A DNA stretch of 50,192 nucleotides, from positions 2,493 through 52,684 of the forward strand of contig LFTC01000021.1 in assembly GCA_001512915.1 (NCBI GenBank). Reading direction: 5' to 3'. Both the position numbers and the translations under genes were made by a program. Shown here piece after piece: positions 10,091 through 19,968 of the stretch (positions within the stretch are counted from its first letter, which is position 1; each line of letters opens with the position of its first letter). This DNA is from Clostridiales bacterium DTU083 (lineage in GTDB: Bacteria > Bacillota > Clostridia > Caldicoprobacterales > DTU083). Under the pieces are notes generated by a model that saw only the letters and a program-made list of their open reading frames with translations, ran no database searches and had not been told where the DNA came from.

Positions 10091-11530
10091 ATGACTATTC
10101 CCAGTTTTTCATGTCTCATAACAGAGCCACTGGGCAAGAAATGGTACTTCAGAACGTCCGATCAACAAGTATTAGAATACATTTGGACTGAGAACAAAGA
10201 ATGGTCACTGCCGGTTCAAATAGATGGACAGCCCATTAAACAATTCAGAGTAACAATAGATAATAATGATAGGATTCATCTGCTTTCTTACAATACATTA
10301 AGACAAGTTGTATATTACAAATGGGATGGAAAACAGTGGCTGCACCGCTTATTACACCGAATAGGATCTCGTTTTGAAAATGTTTCTTTCTTAGAAATCC
10401 TATCTACAGATGATCGGATCCATGCATTTTATTATATTGAAAATGCATTGCAAAGGTCCAGGGAGTATTTAATCCATTCATGGCTAGAAACGGATAAATG
10501 GCAAAACAATGTTCTCCTGAATTCTATGTCTGACCAAAGAGTGTGTATACAATTGATTATAAATGATAACGAAGGCAACTTGTTCGGTATATATACCAAA
10601 ACGACACGTAATGAAACAAACTGTTATTACATTTATTACAATAAGCTAAATACATCTTGGTCTAAATCAATTCTCCTATTTCGGACAAATGATGATTGCA
10701 GCCATTTCAACGGATGCACAGATTCTAATGGAAATTTGCATATAATCTGGCGGGAACAGAGGAAGTCAAAGCATAGATTGTTTTATAAAAAAATTCATAA
10801 AACAGCTTCGCAAACTTCCAGTTTAATCTGCATTGCAGAAAGTGAAACCATGCCAATACAACATCCTTGCTTAGAAGCAAATGATTTTATACTTTGCTTT
10901 TGGCAGCAGGATGGGAGAATTTGGTTCAGACGAGGTGACATATCAGGCAGGCATTGGCAGAATGCACAGGAACTATTTAAAGGTTCAGTTAGATTATATA
11001 GAAAAATAACAAGAACCCTGGATGGGAATTACTATTTTCGTACTGAAATAGGCGAAGGTTATCCTAATTTTTCATGGACAGTCAATACTTTGTTAACAGA
11101 AAACACTAAAGAAGGATTAACAAACATTAAGGAAGATGTAGATAGCCCTGCATCAGTTTTGAATATAGTAGAAGAGCAAATGCATTGTCAAATAGAAGAA
11201 ATTAATAACAAAATTGAGAAACTCCGCATGGATATAAAAGAAATTGATGAAAGAATGGATGAGTTTTATTCTGCACTTTTTCAGCTGCAGGATTATATTA
11301 AGAAAAGTGAAAGAGTTTCTTTTGAAAGAAATGCAGAAATACAAAGACTGGCATTCGAGCTTGAGCAAATTCGTATGAAAACAAAAGATTACGATACAAC
11401 AAATAGCAGTAAGAATGATGCTGATATAATAAAACCGCCGCCTAAAAATATAGATTCAGGCAGCGGCGAAATACAAGTAGGAAATATCAGCATTCTTGTC
11501 AACCAAGACGATAATCCGGATGGAGATTAG
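10091..11530 (+). CDS. Propeller-like protein with C-terminal coiled coil, function unknown
   Basis: I do not recognise a named family. The first 340 or so residues contain repeated beta-strand units with a recurring D-x-(N/D)-x-x-(I/L)-H pattern: IDNNDRIHLLSY, STDDRIHAFYY, NDNEGNLFGIY, DSNGNLHIIWRE. This is what a five- to seven-bladed propeller looks like. A predicted coiled coil follows (about residues 375-440, rich in E/K/I/L: IEEINNKIEKLRMDIKEID). The tail is glycine/aspartate-rich and proline-containing. There is no signal peptide or transmembrane segment. I chose ATG 10091 because GGAAGTG sits 6 bp upstream and a promoter ends at 10063. The 3' end overlaps the convergent engB by 4 bp. 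A role as a spore or cytoplasmic scaffold would be speculation. Confidence 0.7.
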   Translation: MTIPSFSCLITEPLGKKWYFRTSDQQVLEYIWTENKEWSLPVQIDGQPIKQFRVTIDNNDRIHLLSYNTLRQVVYYKWDGKQWLHRLLHRIGSRFENVSFLEILSTDDRIHAFYYIENALQRSREYLIHSWLETDKWQNNVLLNSMSDQRVCIQLIINDNEGNLFGIYTKTTRNETNCYYIYYNKLNTSWSKSILLFRTNDDCSHFNGCTDSNGNLHIIWREQRKSKHRLFYKKIHKTASQTSSLICIAESETMPIQHPCLEANDFILCFWQQDGRIWFRRGDISGRHWQNAQELFKGSVRLYRKITRTLDGNYYFRTEIGEGYPNFSWTVNTLLTENTKEGLTNIKEDVDSPASVLNIVEEQMHCQIEEINNKIEKLRMDIKEIDERMDEFYSALFQLQDYIKKSERVSFERNAEIQRLAFELEQIRMKTKDYDTTNSSKNDADIIKPPPKNIDSGSGEIQVGNISILVNQDDNPDGD

Positions 11531-12108
11531 GTGTATGAATCTATATAAGATAACAGTTCATCCAGTCCCTGCTTAGTAACTACTGAATATGGTATTACGG
11601 GCACGTTATTCGAAAATCCCAGTAGTTTTCTTATTGATAATGCTTGAGGATTAATCCTTGTTTTCCCCAATTTATCAGCCTTGGACGCTGCCAGCAAAAC
11701 CGGAACTTCGTTATACCTGATCCATTCTGCCATCTGTTTATCGTCAGCAGTAGGATTATGACGTATATCTACTACCATTATTATAAACTTCAACTGAGAA
11801 GCCTTACTAAAGTATTCATCCATCATAAGGCCCCATTTTTCTCTCTCTGCTCTTGAAACCTTTGCAAAACCATATCCAGGCAAATCCACAAGATAAAAAG
11901 CATCATTGATAAGATAAAAATTTATAATTCTTGTTTTTCCTGGCTGACTACTGACCCTTGCCAGCTTATTCTTCCGTGTCAACCCATTGATCAAAGAAGA
12001 CTTTCCTACATTGGATCTGCCAACCATGGCAATCTGAGGCCGGCTATCCTTTGGAAAACCTGACGCATTAACAGCACTGGTTATAAATTCAGCTTTTTTG
12101 ATCACCAT
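11527..12108 (-). CDS. ysxC: Ribosome biogenesis GTPase YsxC/EngB
   Basis: Essential GTPase needed for assembly of the large ribosomal subunit. It has the G1 motif [10 protein letters not shown]3 DLPGYGFA, G4 AASKADKL, and the family N-terminus [12 protein letters not shown] start it at the ATG at 12108 (193 residues). The frame is open upstream to 12171, but those codons lie in the end of lonA and lack a better ribosome binding site. The chosen ATG has GGGGG about ten bases upstream and matches the usual EngB length. It overlaps the lonA 3' end by 20 bp and is the last gene of the protease block, the same lonA-ysxC order as in Bacillus subtilis. Confidence 0.94.
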   Translation of the reverse strand: MVIKKAEFITSAVNASGFPKDSRPQIAMVGRSNVGKSSLINGLTRKNKLARVSSQPGKTRIINFYLINDAFYLVDLPGYGFAKVSRAEREKWGLMMDEYFSKASQLKFIIMVVDIRHNPTADDKQMAEWIRYNEVPVLLAASKADKLGKTRINPQALSIRKLLGFSNNVPVIPYSVVTKQGLDELLSYIDSYT

Positions 12109-14461
12109 TTTGACTTTGGCCCCCTGGTGCATGATCCGGCATTCTAACAAGTGCATGCGAAAGAACTTCATCCATTGTTTCTACCGGTACTATTTCTACT
12201 TTTTTCTTGACATTGTCTGGTATCTCATCCAAATCACGTCTATTTTCATATGGAATCAATACTTTCTTAATTCCTGCTCTATGAGCAGCGAGGATTTTTT
12301 CCTTTAATCCCCCTACTGGAAGAATTCTACCCCTTAGGGTTATCTCGCCTGTCATGGCTACTTCCCCACGGGCAGGTATTTCAGTCAAAGCAGATATTAC
12401 AGCGGTTGTCATAGTAATGCCTGCAGAAGGACCGTCTTTGGGAATGGCACCTTCAGGTATATGAATATGAATATCCATTTTCTCATGAAAATCTTCCTCT
12501 AAACCAAACTGTTTTGCTCTCGATCGGATAAAGGAGAAGCCGGCCCTGGCGGATTCCTTCATAACATCCCCCAGCTGTCCGGTTAATACAAGCTTTCCTG
12601 TGCCAGCCATAGTTGTAACTTCAATAGATAACGTATCTCCTCCCACTGAAGTCCAAGCAAGCCCGGTCACAAGGCCGACTGAATTATTCTCTTCGGCTTT
12701 ATCATAATGAAAGCGCGGCGGTCCGAGATATTTTCTTAAATTACTGCTGGTTACTCGAACACTGGCATTACCTGTTTCAAGTATTCTTCGAGCGGCCTTA
12801 CGGCAAATAGCCGATATTTGCCTCTCCAAGTTACGTACGCCTGCTTCACGTGTATAATAATTAATTATATCCCTTACGGTTGTCTCAGACATAATCAAGC
12901 TTTTTTCAGGCATTCCATGCTCTTTCATCTGCTTGGGTATTAAATACTTGGATGCAATATTCAGCTTTTCTTCCTCGGTATAACCTGAAATCTGAATTAC
13001 TTCCATCCTGTCAAGCAAAGGGCGAGGTATGGTATCCAAAGTATTGGCAGTTGTAAGAAACATTACTTTGGAAAGATCAAAAGGAAGATCCAAATAATGA
13101 TCCCGGAAAGCAAAATTCTGTTCCGCATCCAAAACTTCCAGCAACGCAGATGCAGGGTCACCTCTGAAGTCATGACTCATTTTATCTATTTCATCCAGCA
13201 GGAATACAGGATTTTTGGAACCTGCCTGCCTTATTGATGAAATTATTCTGCCCGGTATAGCTCCAACGTAAGTACGCCTATGGCCTCTGATTTCCGCCTC
13301 ATCTCTAACCCCGCCTACTGACATGCGCACAAATCTACGGTTAAGGGCTCGTGCTATAGACTTAGCGATGGAAGTTTTACCTACTCCGGGAGGGCCGACA
13401 AAGCAAAGAATAGGGCCTTTCATATTCTTGGTCATCTGCCTGACTGCTAAATATTCAATTACACGCTCCTTGACCTTCTCAAGACCGTAGTGATCTTCAT
13501 CAAGAATTCGTGCTGCACGCTTCAGATCCAGGTTGTCTTCTGTTTCCACATTCCAGGGCAGATCCAAGATCCAATCAAGATAGGTGCGTATAACAGTCCC
13601 TTCCGCAGATCCAGGCCCCATTTTTGAAAGCCGGTTTAATTCTCTGATTGCCTTTTCATGAGCCTCATCCGGCAGATCTGCTTTTTCAATTTTTTCCTGA
13701 TACTCTTCTATTTCACCTGCTATACCGTCACTTTCACCCAATTCTTTCTGTATGGCTTTTAGTTGTTCTCTTAAATAGTATTCCCGCTGGAGCTTGTCAA
13801 CTTGTTTTTTTACTCGAAGATTGATTTTATTCTCAATCTTAAGTATTTCAATTTCCCTGATCATTATTTCGTACAGGGTTTCCAGTCTTTCTACCGGATG
13901 AAAAGCTTCCAGCACTTTCTGTTTATCCTCTGTACGAACCAGAACATTGGCTGCGATAACATCGGCAAGTCTTTCCGGATCTTCCAAATTATTAACAGTA
14001 AGCAAAGTTTCGGGTGATATTTTATTGCTCAGTTTTACATAATCTTCAAAACTTGAGAGCACTTTTCTGGAAACAGCTTCCATTTGAAGTTCCAATTCTG
14101 CCTTGTCATACTTGACTGGGGTAGCTAATACCACTTCGAAAAAAGGTTCCTCTTTTGTATATTCCAGAATCTTAGCCCTTTCAAGTCCTTCCACCAATAC
14201 CCGTATTGTCTCTCCAGGAAGCTTCAACAGCTGCTTAATTTTTGAAATTGTCCCTACTTCGTATATATCGTCGATTTCTGGCTCTTCTATCTTTATATCT
14301 TTTTGGGTGACCAAAAAAATTTCCTGGTTATTTACCATAGCTTCTTCCAAAGCTGCAATGGATCGGGCACGCCCTACATCAAAATGCAGAACCAAGTAAG
14401 GAAATATAGTTAAACCTCTTAAAGGCAGCATGGGCAGCCTTTTTACCGGTTTATCACTCAT
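12089..14461 (-). CDS. lonA: ATP-dependent protease LonA
   Basis: Cytoplasmic AAA+ serine protease that removes damaged and regulatory proteins. An N-terminal substrate domain ([13 protein letters not shown]) is followed by a coiled-coil linker, the AAA+ module with Walker [10 protein letters not shown] and Walker [10 protein letters not shown], and the protease domain. The Ser-Lys dyad is Ser679 ([10 protein letters not shown]) and Lys722 ([14 protein letters not shown]). I chose the ATG at 14461 (790 residues), because GAGGAG lies 11 bp upstream and [16 protein letters not shown] is a natural Lon start. A TTG 21 bp further upstream is less likely. A lone TATAAT at 14489-14494 could be a -10 element for lonA. 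Gene order lonB-lonA-ysxC is conserved. Confidence 0.96.
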   Translation of the reverse strand: MSDKPVKRLPMLPLRGLTIFPYLVLHFDVGRARSIAALEEAMVNNQEIFLVTQKDIKIEEPEIDDIYEVGTISKIKQLLKLPGETIRVLVEGLERAKILEYTKEEPFFEVVLATPVKYDKAELELQMEAVSRKVLSSFEDYVKLSNKISPETLLTVNNLEDPERLADVIAANVLVRTEDKQKVLEAFHPVERLETLYEIMIREIEILKIENKINLRVKKQVDKLQREYYLREQLKAIQKELGESDGIAGEIEEYQEKIEKADLPDEAHEKAIRELNRLSKMGPGSAEGTVIRTYLDWILDLPWNVETEDNLDLKRAARILDEDHYGLEKVKERVIEYLAVRQMTKNMKGPILCFVGPPGVGKTSIAKSIARALNRRFVRMSVGGVRDEAEIRGHRRTYVGAIPGRIISSIRQAGSKNPVFLLDEIDKMSHDFRGDPASALLEVLDAEQNFAFRDHYLDLPFDLSKVMFLTTANTLDTIPRPLLDRMEVIQISGYTEEEKLNIASKYLIPKQMKEHGMPEKSLIMSETTVRDIINYYTREAGVRNLERQISAICRKAARRILETGNASVRVTSSNLRKYLGPPRFHYDKAEENNSVGLVTGLAWTSVGGDTLSIEVTTMAGTGKLVLTGQLGDVMKESARAGFSFIRSRAKQFGLEEDFHEKMDIHIHIPEGAIPKDGPSAGITMTTAVISALTEIPARGEVAMTGEITLRGRILPVGGLKEKILAAHRAGIKKVLIPYENRRDLDEIPDNVKKKVEIVPVETMDEVLSHALVRMPDHAPGGQSQNGDQKS

Positions 14462-14488
14462 TAAATTATTCACTCCTCGCAAACTTCC

Positions 14489-14494
14489 ATTATA
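14489..14494 (-). promoter_or_regulatory. Possible -10 element upstream of lonA
   Basis: TATAAT on the minus strand, 28 bp upstream of the lonA start and inside the 76-bp gap after lonB. The base run at the -35 distance (ATTAAA at 17 bp) is poor, so this is only a candidate. Confidence 0.3.
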
Positions 14495-14537
14495 AGCACT
14501 ACAAACGGCTTTTTAATCGATTTCATTATATCGAATT

Positions 14538-16259
14538 TTACCGGCATGTGCAATCGCAGCCTTTATCCTCGGATGTCGATGCTGACAGAACATTTGTTTC
14601 ATAAATGATAGTATTGGATGAGGTTCTTGATCCGGTGGTGAAAATGGCCGATTGCAGAACTTCTTCTACCCGCTTGACAGGTAATACATTTATTTTGTAA
14701 TTAGTAAAAATTTCCTGCCAGTTTTCTGCCGGAATCAATACTCTTTCTGCGCCAGCCTGGATTGCTGCTGATATTTTAGCAGGAATGCCTCCCACAGGTC
14801 TTATTTCTCCCCGGATAGACACTTCACCTGTCATAGCTGTCTTATTATCAACCGGCATTCCTGTTATAGCAGAATAAATTGCGCTCATAATAGCAAGACC
14901 AGCTGAAGGTCCATCTACAGGCATGCCTCCAGGAAAATTAAGATGAATATCAAAATCCCTTGGATCTATATTGGAGAAAATACGCAGTGCAGTTATGACA
15001 TTATCCACCGAAGCCCTGGCAGTGCTTTTTCTGCGTATTCTTCTTCCTTCATTTCCCATCTCCTCTTCATCCACTATACCCGTTACTGTTACTGTGCCCT
15101 TTCCTTTAGAGGTCTTTACTGCCGAGGCCTCCACTTCAAGTAAAGCACCAAGATTAGGTCCGTATACAGCTAGGCCATTTGCATATCCTATCGTTGGTAC
15201 ATCATTAATTTTTCTCTCAGGCCTAGGTGTATAATTTCCATTGTTAATCACCCATTCTACGTCCTGAGCAGTAATATGGTTTCTTGCTTCTGTAAGCGCT
15301 ATACCGCCCGCCAACTGCACAATATTAACTGCATCCCGCCCATTATCAGCATACATACTAATTTCTTGCACCGCTTTTATTTCAACGGTAAAGCCGCCCT
15401 TCTCAGCAGCATTCTTTGCTATAATGCCGATTTCATGCTGGTTTAAAGGTCGAAAAAACACCTCCAAACAGCGAGAACGTATTGCTTGCGGTATTTCTGA
15501 GGGGCTTCGAGTTGTAGCACCTACCAATCGGAAATCAGCAGGCAGGCCTTTTTGAAAAATTTCATGGATATGTTTCGGTATATTTGGATCCTGGGAATTA
15601 TAATATGCACTTTCCAAGTAGACTTTTCGATCTTCCAATACTTTCAACAATTTATTCATTTGAACAGGATGCAGCTCTCCTATTTCATCTAAAAACAGAA
15701 TACCGCCATGAGCTTTTGTAACAGCACCAGGTTTTGGTTGAGGAATACCAGCAATTCCGAGCGGACCAGCCCCCTGATAAATCGGATCATGTACAGAACC
15801 AATCAAAGGATCTGCTATGCTTCGTTCGTCAAAACGTATGGAAGTAGCATCCATCTCAATAAATTTTGCATTATATTTGAAAGGTGAATTTGGATTCTTC
15901 TTTGCTTCCTCCAATACTAATCTTGCAGCACATGTTTTTCCGACCCCTGGGGGACCATAAATGATGACATGCTGCGGGTTAGGTCCACATAAGGCGGCTT
16001 TCAATGCTTTAATCCCGCTTTCCTGACCCACAATATCCTTAAAATCCTTGGGCCGTGTTTTTTCCGCCAAAGGTTCGCTTAAGGAAATTTCCCGTAATCG
16101 CTGCAATCGTGTTAATTCTATTCGAGATTCCTTCTCAACAGCCGATTTGTTGTTCTGCTGTCCTTTCAACTGATTTAAAAAATATAATCCAATGACTATT
16201 GCAAAAAATAGTTGTATAATCATTACAATTTCTGTCACTGTGACAATACCTGCCTTCAT
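14538..16259 (-). CDS. lonB: Membrane-anchored sporulation protease LonB
   Basis: LonB is the Lon paralogue of endospore formers, made in the forespore in B. subtilis. An N-terminal membrane segment (IVMIIQLFFAIVIGLYFLNQ) replaces the LonA substrate domain. The AAA+ module has Walker [12 protein letters not shown] and Walker B LFLDEIGEL. The protease domain has Ser in VDGPSAGLAIMSA and Lys in VGGIPAKISAAIQAG. The listed ATG lacks a ribosome binding site. A GTG at 16238 (residue 8) has AAGGCAGG about ten bases upstream and gives an N-terminus closer in length to B. subtilis LonB, so it may be the true start. The C-terminus ends in an unusual cysteine-rich DKGCDCTCR. A clpX terminator upstream suggests separate transcription. 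Confidence 0.93.
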   Translation of the reverse strand: MKAGIVTVTEIVMIIQLFFAIVIGLYFLNQLKGQQNNKSAVEKESRIELTRLQRLREISLSEPLAEKTRPKDFKDIVGQESGIKALKAALCGPNPQHVIIYGPPGVGKTCAARLVLEEAKKNPNSPFKYNAKFIEMDATSIRFDERSIADPLIGSVHDPIYQGAGPLGIAGIPQPKPGAVTKAHGGILFLDEIGELHPVQMNKLLKVLEDRKVYLESAYYNSQDPNIPKHIHEIFQKGLPADFRLVGATTRSPSEIPQAIRSRCLEVFFRPLNQHEIGIIAKNAAEKGGFTVEIKAVQEISMYADNGRDAVNIVQLAGGIALTEARNHITAQDVEWVINNGNYTPRPERKINDVPTIGYANGLAVYGPNLGALLEVEASAVKTSKGKGTVTVTGIVDEEEMGNEGRRIRRKSTARASVDNVITALRIFSNIDPRDFDIHLNFPGGMPVDGPSAGLAIMSAIYSAITGMPVDNKTAMTGEVSIRGEIRPVGGIPAKISAAIQAGAERVLIPAENWQEIFTNYKINVLPVKRVEEVLQSAIFTTGSRTSSNTIIYETNVLSASTSEDKGCDCTCR

Positions 16260-16301
16260 ATTAACTTTTAAACTACAAAACTATTATGTGGTAAGTACAG
16301 G

Positions 16302-16311
16302 TATTTTATCC
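16302..16311 (-). promoter_or_regulatory. Forespore-type (sigma-F/G) -10-like site upstream of lonB
   Basis: GGATAAAATA on the minus strand fits the sigma-F -10 consensus GG-n-n-A-n-A-(A/C)-T-(A/G) at every fixed base. It lies between the clpX terminator and lonB. The expected -35 (G-C/T-ATA) is not visible at 15 bp, where the bases are TCTGC, so the call is tentative. It fits the known forespore control of lonB in B. subtilis. Confidence 0.35.
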
Positions 16312-16332
16312 GGTTGGAAATAAAGAGCAGAA

Positions 16333-16358
16333 ATAAAAAAGGGCTATAAATGCCCTTT
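16333..16358 (-). terminator. Rho-independent terminator after clpX
   Basis: Read leftward, AAAGGGC (complement of 16352-16358) pairs with GCCCTTT (complement of 16338-16344) around a 7-base loop, followed by a run of T. It lies 28 bp after the clpX stop and separates clpX from lonB. Confidence 0.8.
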
Positions 16359-16385
16359 AATTAATTAAGTATTATTATGTTTTAA

Positions 16386-17675
16386 TCAGGAAGCACTTTC
16401 CTTTTTTGTTTTAGGTTTTCTAACCTGTTTCTTCTGCTTTTGACCATCCATTATAATAAGCATAGGCTCCTGCTTATTCAAAACCGTATCTTTTGTAATA
16501 ATACATTTCTCAATATCATCACGTGAAGGGATCTCATACATTACATTCAGCATAATGTCTTCTAAAATAGCCCTCAGACCTCTGGCTCCAGTTTTTCTCT
16601 TAATTGCCATTTTTGCAATTACTTGAAGAGCTTCATCATCGAATTCCAATACTACACCGTCCATTTCAAACAACTTCTGATACTGTTTTACCAAAGCATT
16701 TTTTGGCTCCTTAAGTATTCTTACAAGAGCCTCTTCGTCCAGAAAATCGAGGGTGGCTATAATGGGAAGCCGCCCTACAAATTCAGGAATCAGACCGTAC
16801 TTAAGCAAATCTTCAGGTAAAATCTTTTCAAGAACTTCCCCTATATCCTGACTTGATTTACTTCGAATATCAGCACCAAATCCAATAGATCTCTTTCCAA
16901 TTCTGTCAAGAATAATTTTATCTATACCATCAAAAGCCCCACCGCATATAAAAAGGATATTGGTGGTGTCTATCTGAATGAATTCCTGATGAGGGTGTTT
17001 GCGTCCTCCTTGTGGAGGAACGCTGGCAACAGTCCCTTCTAGGATTTTAAGCAATGCCTGTTGTACGCCTTCTCCAGAAACATCCCTTGTAATAGATGGA
17101 TTTTCAGACTTTCTTGCTATTTTGTCAATTTCGTCAATATAGATAATGCCTTTTTCCGCTCTTTCTATATCATAATCTGCAGCCTGAATAAGTTTTAAAA
17201 GAATGTTTTCCACATCTTCGCCTACATAACCTGCTTCTGTTAAAGAAGTAGCATCGGCCATGGCGAAAGGAACATTTAATATTTTCGCTAAGGTTTGGGC
17301 AAGCAAAGTTTTTCCTGATCCGGTAGGCCCAAGCATAATAATATTACTTTTCTGAAGCTCTACATCATCATTGCTTTTTACTTCACTGTTAATCCTCTTA
17401 TAATGGTTATAAACAGCCACGGCCAGAACTTTTTTGGCGCGTTCCTGGCCTATTACATACTGATCCAATACCTGCTTAATCTCAGCAGGCTTAGGTATAT
17501 CTTTTAAATCCAATTCAGAAGCATCTTCAAATTCTTCTTCAATTATCTCCTGGCATAATTCAATACATTCATCGCAAATATATACGCCAGGCCCGGCAAC
17601 AAGACGTCTGACCTGATCCTGTGTTTTGCCGCAAAATGAACACTTAAGCTGCTTCTTATCGTCATATCTTGCCAT
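16386..17675 (-). CDS. clpX: ClpX, ATP-binding unfoldase of the ClpXP protease
   Basis: AAA+ unfoldase that feeds tagged proteins to ClpP. It has 429 residues. The N-terminal zinc-binding domain has CSFCGK (Cys 12 and 15) and CDEC. Walker A is GPTGSGKT, Walker [12 protein letters not shown], and the C-terminal AAA+ sensor/lid region has [11 protein letters not shown]. The ClpP-docking IGF loop is present as SIGFGAD. It lies 18 bp downstream of clpP in the same orientation, and a strong terminator follows. The lysine-rich tail ([15 protein letters not shown]) is longer than usual but not abnormal. Confidence 0.97.
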   Translation of the reverse strand: MARYDDKKQLKCSFCGKTQDQVRRLVAGPGVYICDECIELCQEIIEEEFEDASELDLKDIPKPAEIKQVLDQYVIGQERAKKVLAVAVYNHYKRINSEVKSNDDVELQKSNIIMLGPTGSGKTLLAQTLAKILNVPFAMADATSLTEAGYVGEDVENILLKLIQAADYDIERAEKGIIYIDEIDKIARKSENPSITRDVSGEGVQQALLKILEGTVASVPPQGGRKHPHQEFIQIDTTNILFICGGAFDGIDKIILDRIGKRSIGFGADIRSKSSQDIGEVLEKILPEDLLKYGLIPEFVGRLPIIATLDFLDEEALVRILKEPKNALVKQYQKLFEMDGVVLEFDDEALQVIAKMAIKRKTGARGLRAILEDIMLNVMYEIPSRDDIEKCIITKDTVLNKQEPMLIIMDGQKQKKQVRKPKTKKESAS

Positions 17676-17693
17676 TTCTTCACCTCTTGTCCG

Positions 17694-18278
17694 CTATTTA
17701 CGGGGAACAATTACTTCATCTATTATTCCATATTCTTTTGCTTCCTCTGCAGACATAAAAAAGTCTCGATCTGTGTCCCTTTCAATTTTCTCCAGAGGCT
17801 GGCCTGTGCGTTCAGCTAATATTCTATTTAAGCTTTTTTTCATCCTTAGAATACGCTCAGCATGTATTGCAATATCCGATGCTTGTCCCCGAGTCCCCCC
17901 AAGGGGCTGATGTATCATTACCTCACTGTTTGGCAGTGCATAGCGCTTTCCTTTTGCGCCAGCAGCCAGCAAAAAAGCTCCCATTGAAGCTGCCATACCT
18001 ATACAGATGGTAGAAACATCACATTTAATATACTGCATGGTATCATAAATAGCAAAGCCAGCAGAGATAGAACCTCCCGGGCTATTTATGTAAAGTTTAA
18101 TATCTTTATCCGGATCTTCAGATTCCAGGAAGAGCATTTGAGCAACTACCAAGCTTGCTGTTACATCATTTATTTCCTCACCAAGAAAGATGATCCTTTC
18201 CTTCAACAACCGGGAAAAAATATCGTATGATCGTTCCCCCCGGCTAGTTTGTTCTACCACAATGGGTACTAAACTCAT
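17694..18278 (-). CDS. clpP: ClpP protease subunit
   Basis: Serine protease subunit that forms the tetradecameric chamber used by ClpX. At 194 residues it is the usual length. The catalytic triad is Ser98 (GMAASMGAF), His123 (VMIHQPLGG) and Asp172 ([10 protein letters not shown]). The N-terminal [20 protein letters not shown] and the LYINSPGGS block are diagnostic. It sits between tig and clpX, 50 bp after tig. I see no CtsR operator directly upstream, so expression probably depends on the tig promoter. Confidence 0.97.
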   Translation of the reverse strand: MSLVPIVVEQTSRGERSYDIFSRLLKERIIFLGEEINDVTASLVVAQMLFLESEDPDKDIKLYINSPGGSISAGFAIYDTMQYIKCDVSTICIGMAASMGAFLLAAGAKGKRYALPNSEVMIHQPLGGTRGQASDIAIHAERILRMKKSLNRILAERTGQPLEKIERDTDRDFFMSAEEAKEYGIIDEVIVPRK

Positions 18279-18328
18279 AATAATCCTCCTTCCTTATACA
18301 CAGGTGATACAATGCCGGTATACCTATG

Positions 18329-19678
18329 TTAGTCCTCAGAGTCCTCGCCTTTTTCTTCCTTATTCTTCTCCTCTTTATCCTGATCAATGACCTTCTCTAC
18401 TATCACAGCTTCATTCATTAGCATATCTATGGTCTTTTGGACCTGAATACTGTAATCCATCTGTTCAGTATTAGTACCAAATGTTTTCTTAATGTCCTCA
18501 ACATTCATCTTATACTGTTCAGCCATTTTTTCGTATTCTTTTTCCCGATCTTCATCGGTAACCACTATAGCTTCAGCCTTAACTAAAGCTTCAAGCACCA
18601 ATTGTGTCTTAACTCTATTGTATGCACTATCTTTGTATTGTTCCCTTAACAGATCAATAGATGTATTTGTCATCTGCAAATATTTTTCCAAATTCATCCC
18701 GGTATAGCTAAGCCGCATTTCCATATCCTGCAACATTGTGTTAATCTCATTTTCTACCATAACATCAGGAATGTCAACTTTAGCATTATCCACTATCTTG
18801 GAAATCAACTGATTTTCCATTTGATCTCTGGCATTCTGGTCTGCAGTTTCCTGGAGCTTGCGTTTTAAGTCAGCCTTATACTCTTCCAAAGTAGCAAATT
18901 CACTGACATCCTTTGCAAACTCGTCATCTATTTCAGGCAGTTCCTTTTCTTTTATTTCATGTATCTTAACGTGGAAAACAGCTTCCTTTCCTTTAAGATC
19001 ATCAACATGATAATCTTCAGGGAAAGTAACTGTTATATCCTTTTCTTCTTCCTGTCTTAAACCTATTAACTGGTCCTCAAAGCCAGGTATAAACCGACCG
19101 GATCCAACCTCCAATGTCTGCTTTTCAGCAGTGCCTCCTTCGAAGGGTTCACCATCAATCATTCCTGTGTAATCGAATGTAATGAGATCACCCTTTTGAA
19201 TTCCACGGTTTTCTATAGTAATCCACCGGGCGTTGTCTTCAGCTATATGTTCCAATTGATGTTCAACGTCTTCATCCGTTACAGTGTACTCAACCTTTTC
19301 TATTTCTATACCCTTATATTGGCCAAGCTCAACATCGGGTTTTACATCTACTTCAGCAGTTAAAATCAGGTCTTTCCCTCCGCCAATTTGGGCAATATCC
19401 ACTGTCGGACTGGCTACTGGCTCAATGCCAGTCTGTTTTACTGCCTCATCATATACTTTTGGAAAAAGCTCATTTACAGCATCTTCATAGAATACAGCTT
19501 CCCCATAATACCTTTCAATAATTTTTCTTGGCACCCTGCCCTTGCGGAAGCCAGGAACAGAGATATGTTTTCTGTTCTTTAAGTATGCTTTTTGCATGCT
19601 CTCTTCAAAAGTTTCAGACTCAACATGGATTTCCAGCTTTACTTTTTTATTATCCAGTATTTCTTTTGTAACTTTCAC
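18329..19678 (-). CDS. tig: Trigger factor
   Basis: Ribosome-bound chaperone and peptidyl-prolyl isomerase acting on nascent chains. It has 449 residues. The N-terminal ribosome-binding domain contains the signature VPGFRKGRVPR (canonical GFRxGxxP). The FKBP-type domain covers about residues 160-245 (GDLITFDYTGMIDGEPFEGG), then a helical C-terminal chaperone domain and an acidic/lysine-rich tail. The start is GTG at 19678 with an excellent AAGGAGGA ribosome binding site. It is first in the tig-clpP-clpX block and has its own promoter. Confidence 0.97.
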   Translation of the reverse strand: MKVTKEILDNKKVKLEIHVESETFEESMQKAYLKNRKHISVPGFRKGRVPRKIIERYYGEAVFYEDAVNELFPKVYDEAVKQTGIEPVASPTVDIAQIGGGKDLILTAEVDVKPDVELGQYKGIEIEKVEYTVTDEDVEHQLEHIAEDNARWITIENRGIQKGDLITFDYTGMIDGEPFEGGTAEKQTLEVGSGRFIPGFEDQLIGLRQEEEKDITVTFPEDYHVDDLKGKEAVFHVKIHEIKEKELPEIDDEFAKDVSEFATLEEYKADLKRKLQETADQNARDQMENQLISKIVDNAKVDIPDVMVENEINTMLQDMEMRLSYTGMNLEKYLQMTNTSIDLLREQYKDSAYNRVKTQLVLEALVKAEAIVVTDEDREKEYEKMAEQYKMNVEDIKKTFGTNTEQMDYSIQVQKTIDMLMNEAVIVEKVIDQDKEEKNKEEKGEDSED

Positions 19679-19729
19679 TATGTGTCCTCCTTAACGTTCC
19701 ATTAAAAACTCTGATAATTAATTGTCTAT

Positions 19730-19758
19730 ATTATATATCATTACCCGTATTAACATAA
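19730..19758 (-). promoter_or_regulatory. Candidate promoter of tig-clpP-clpX
   Basis: On the minus strand, TTATGT (19753-19758), 17-bp spacer, TATAAT (19730-19735), about 50 bp before the tig GTG. The -10 is consensus and the -35 is weak. Confidence 0.5.
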
Positions 19759-19897
19759 GTCTAATCTTTTAATACACGAATAACAGGTAATGGCACAAAA
19801 ATTCCTAAGGTGTATCTTAACACACTTGATTATTGAATGCAATAGAACTAACTGGACATTTTTTCTAGTCATATATTATGTAGTTAGTAGTGTGTAA

Positions 19898-19926
19898 TTG
19901 CCCTTAATTGATTGGTATTGTATAAT
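19898..19926 (+). promoter_or_regulatory. Sigma-A-like promoter of fabI
   Basis: TTGCCC (19898-19903), exactly 17 bp, TATAAT (19921-19926). A start near 19933 gives a leader of about 35 nt containing GAAAGGATGG before the fabI ATG. No FapR-type palindrome is recognisable in the tig-fabI gap. Confidence 0.7.
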
Positions 19927-19968
19927 AATTAAAATTTATATTTTCACACCTTGAAAGGATGGTATTTT

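Noticed and set aside
12109-12171. Longer EngB from 12171
   Set aside because: Would overlap lonA by 83 bp and adds residues atypical for the family; ATG 12108 has a ribosome binding site.
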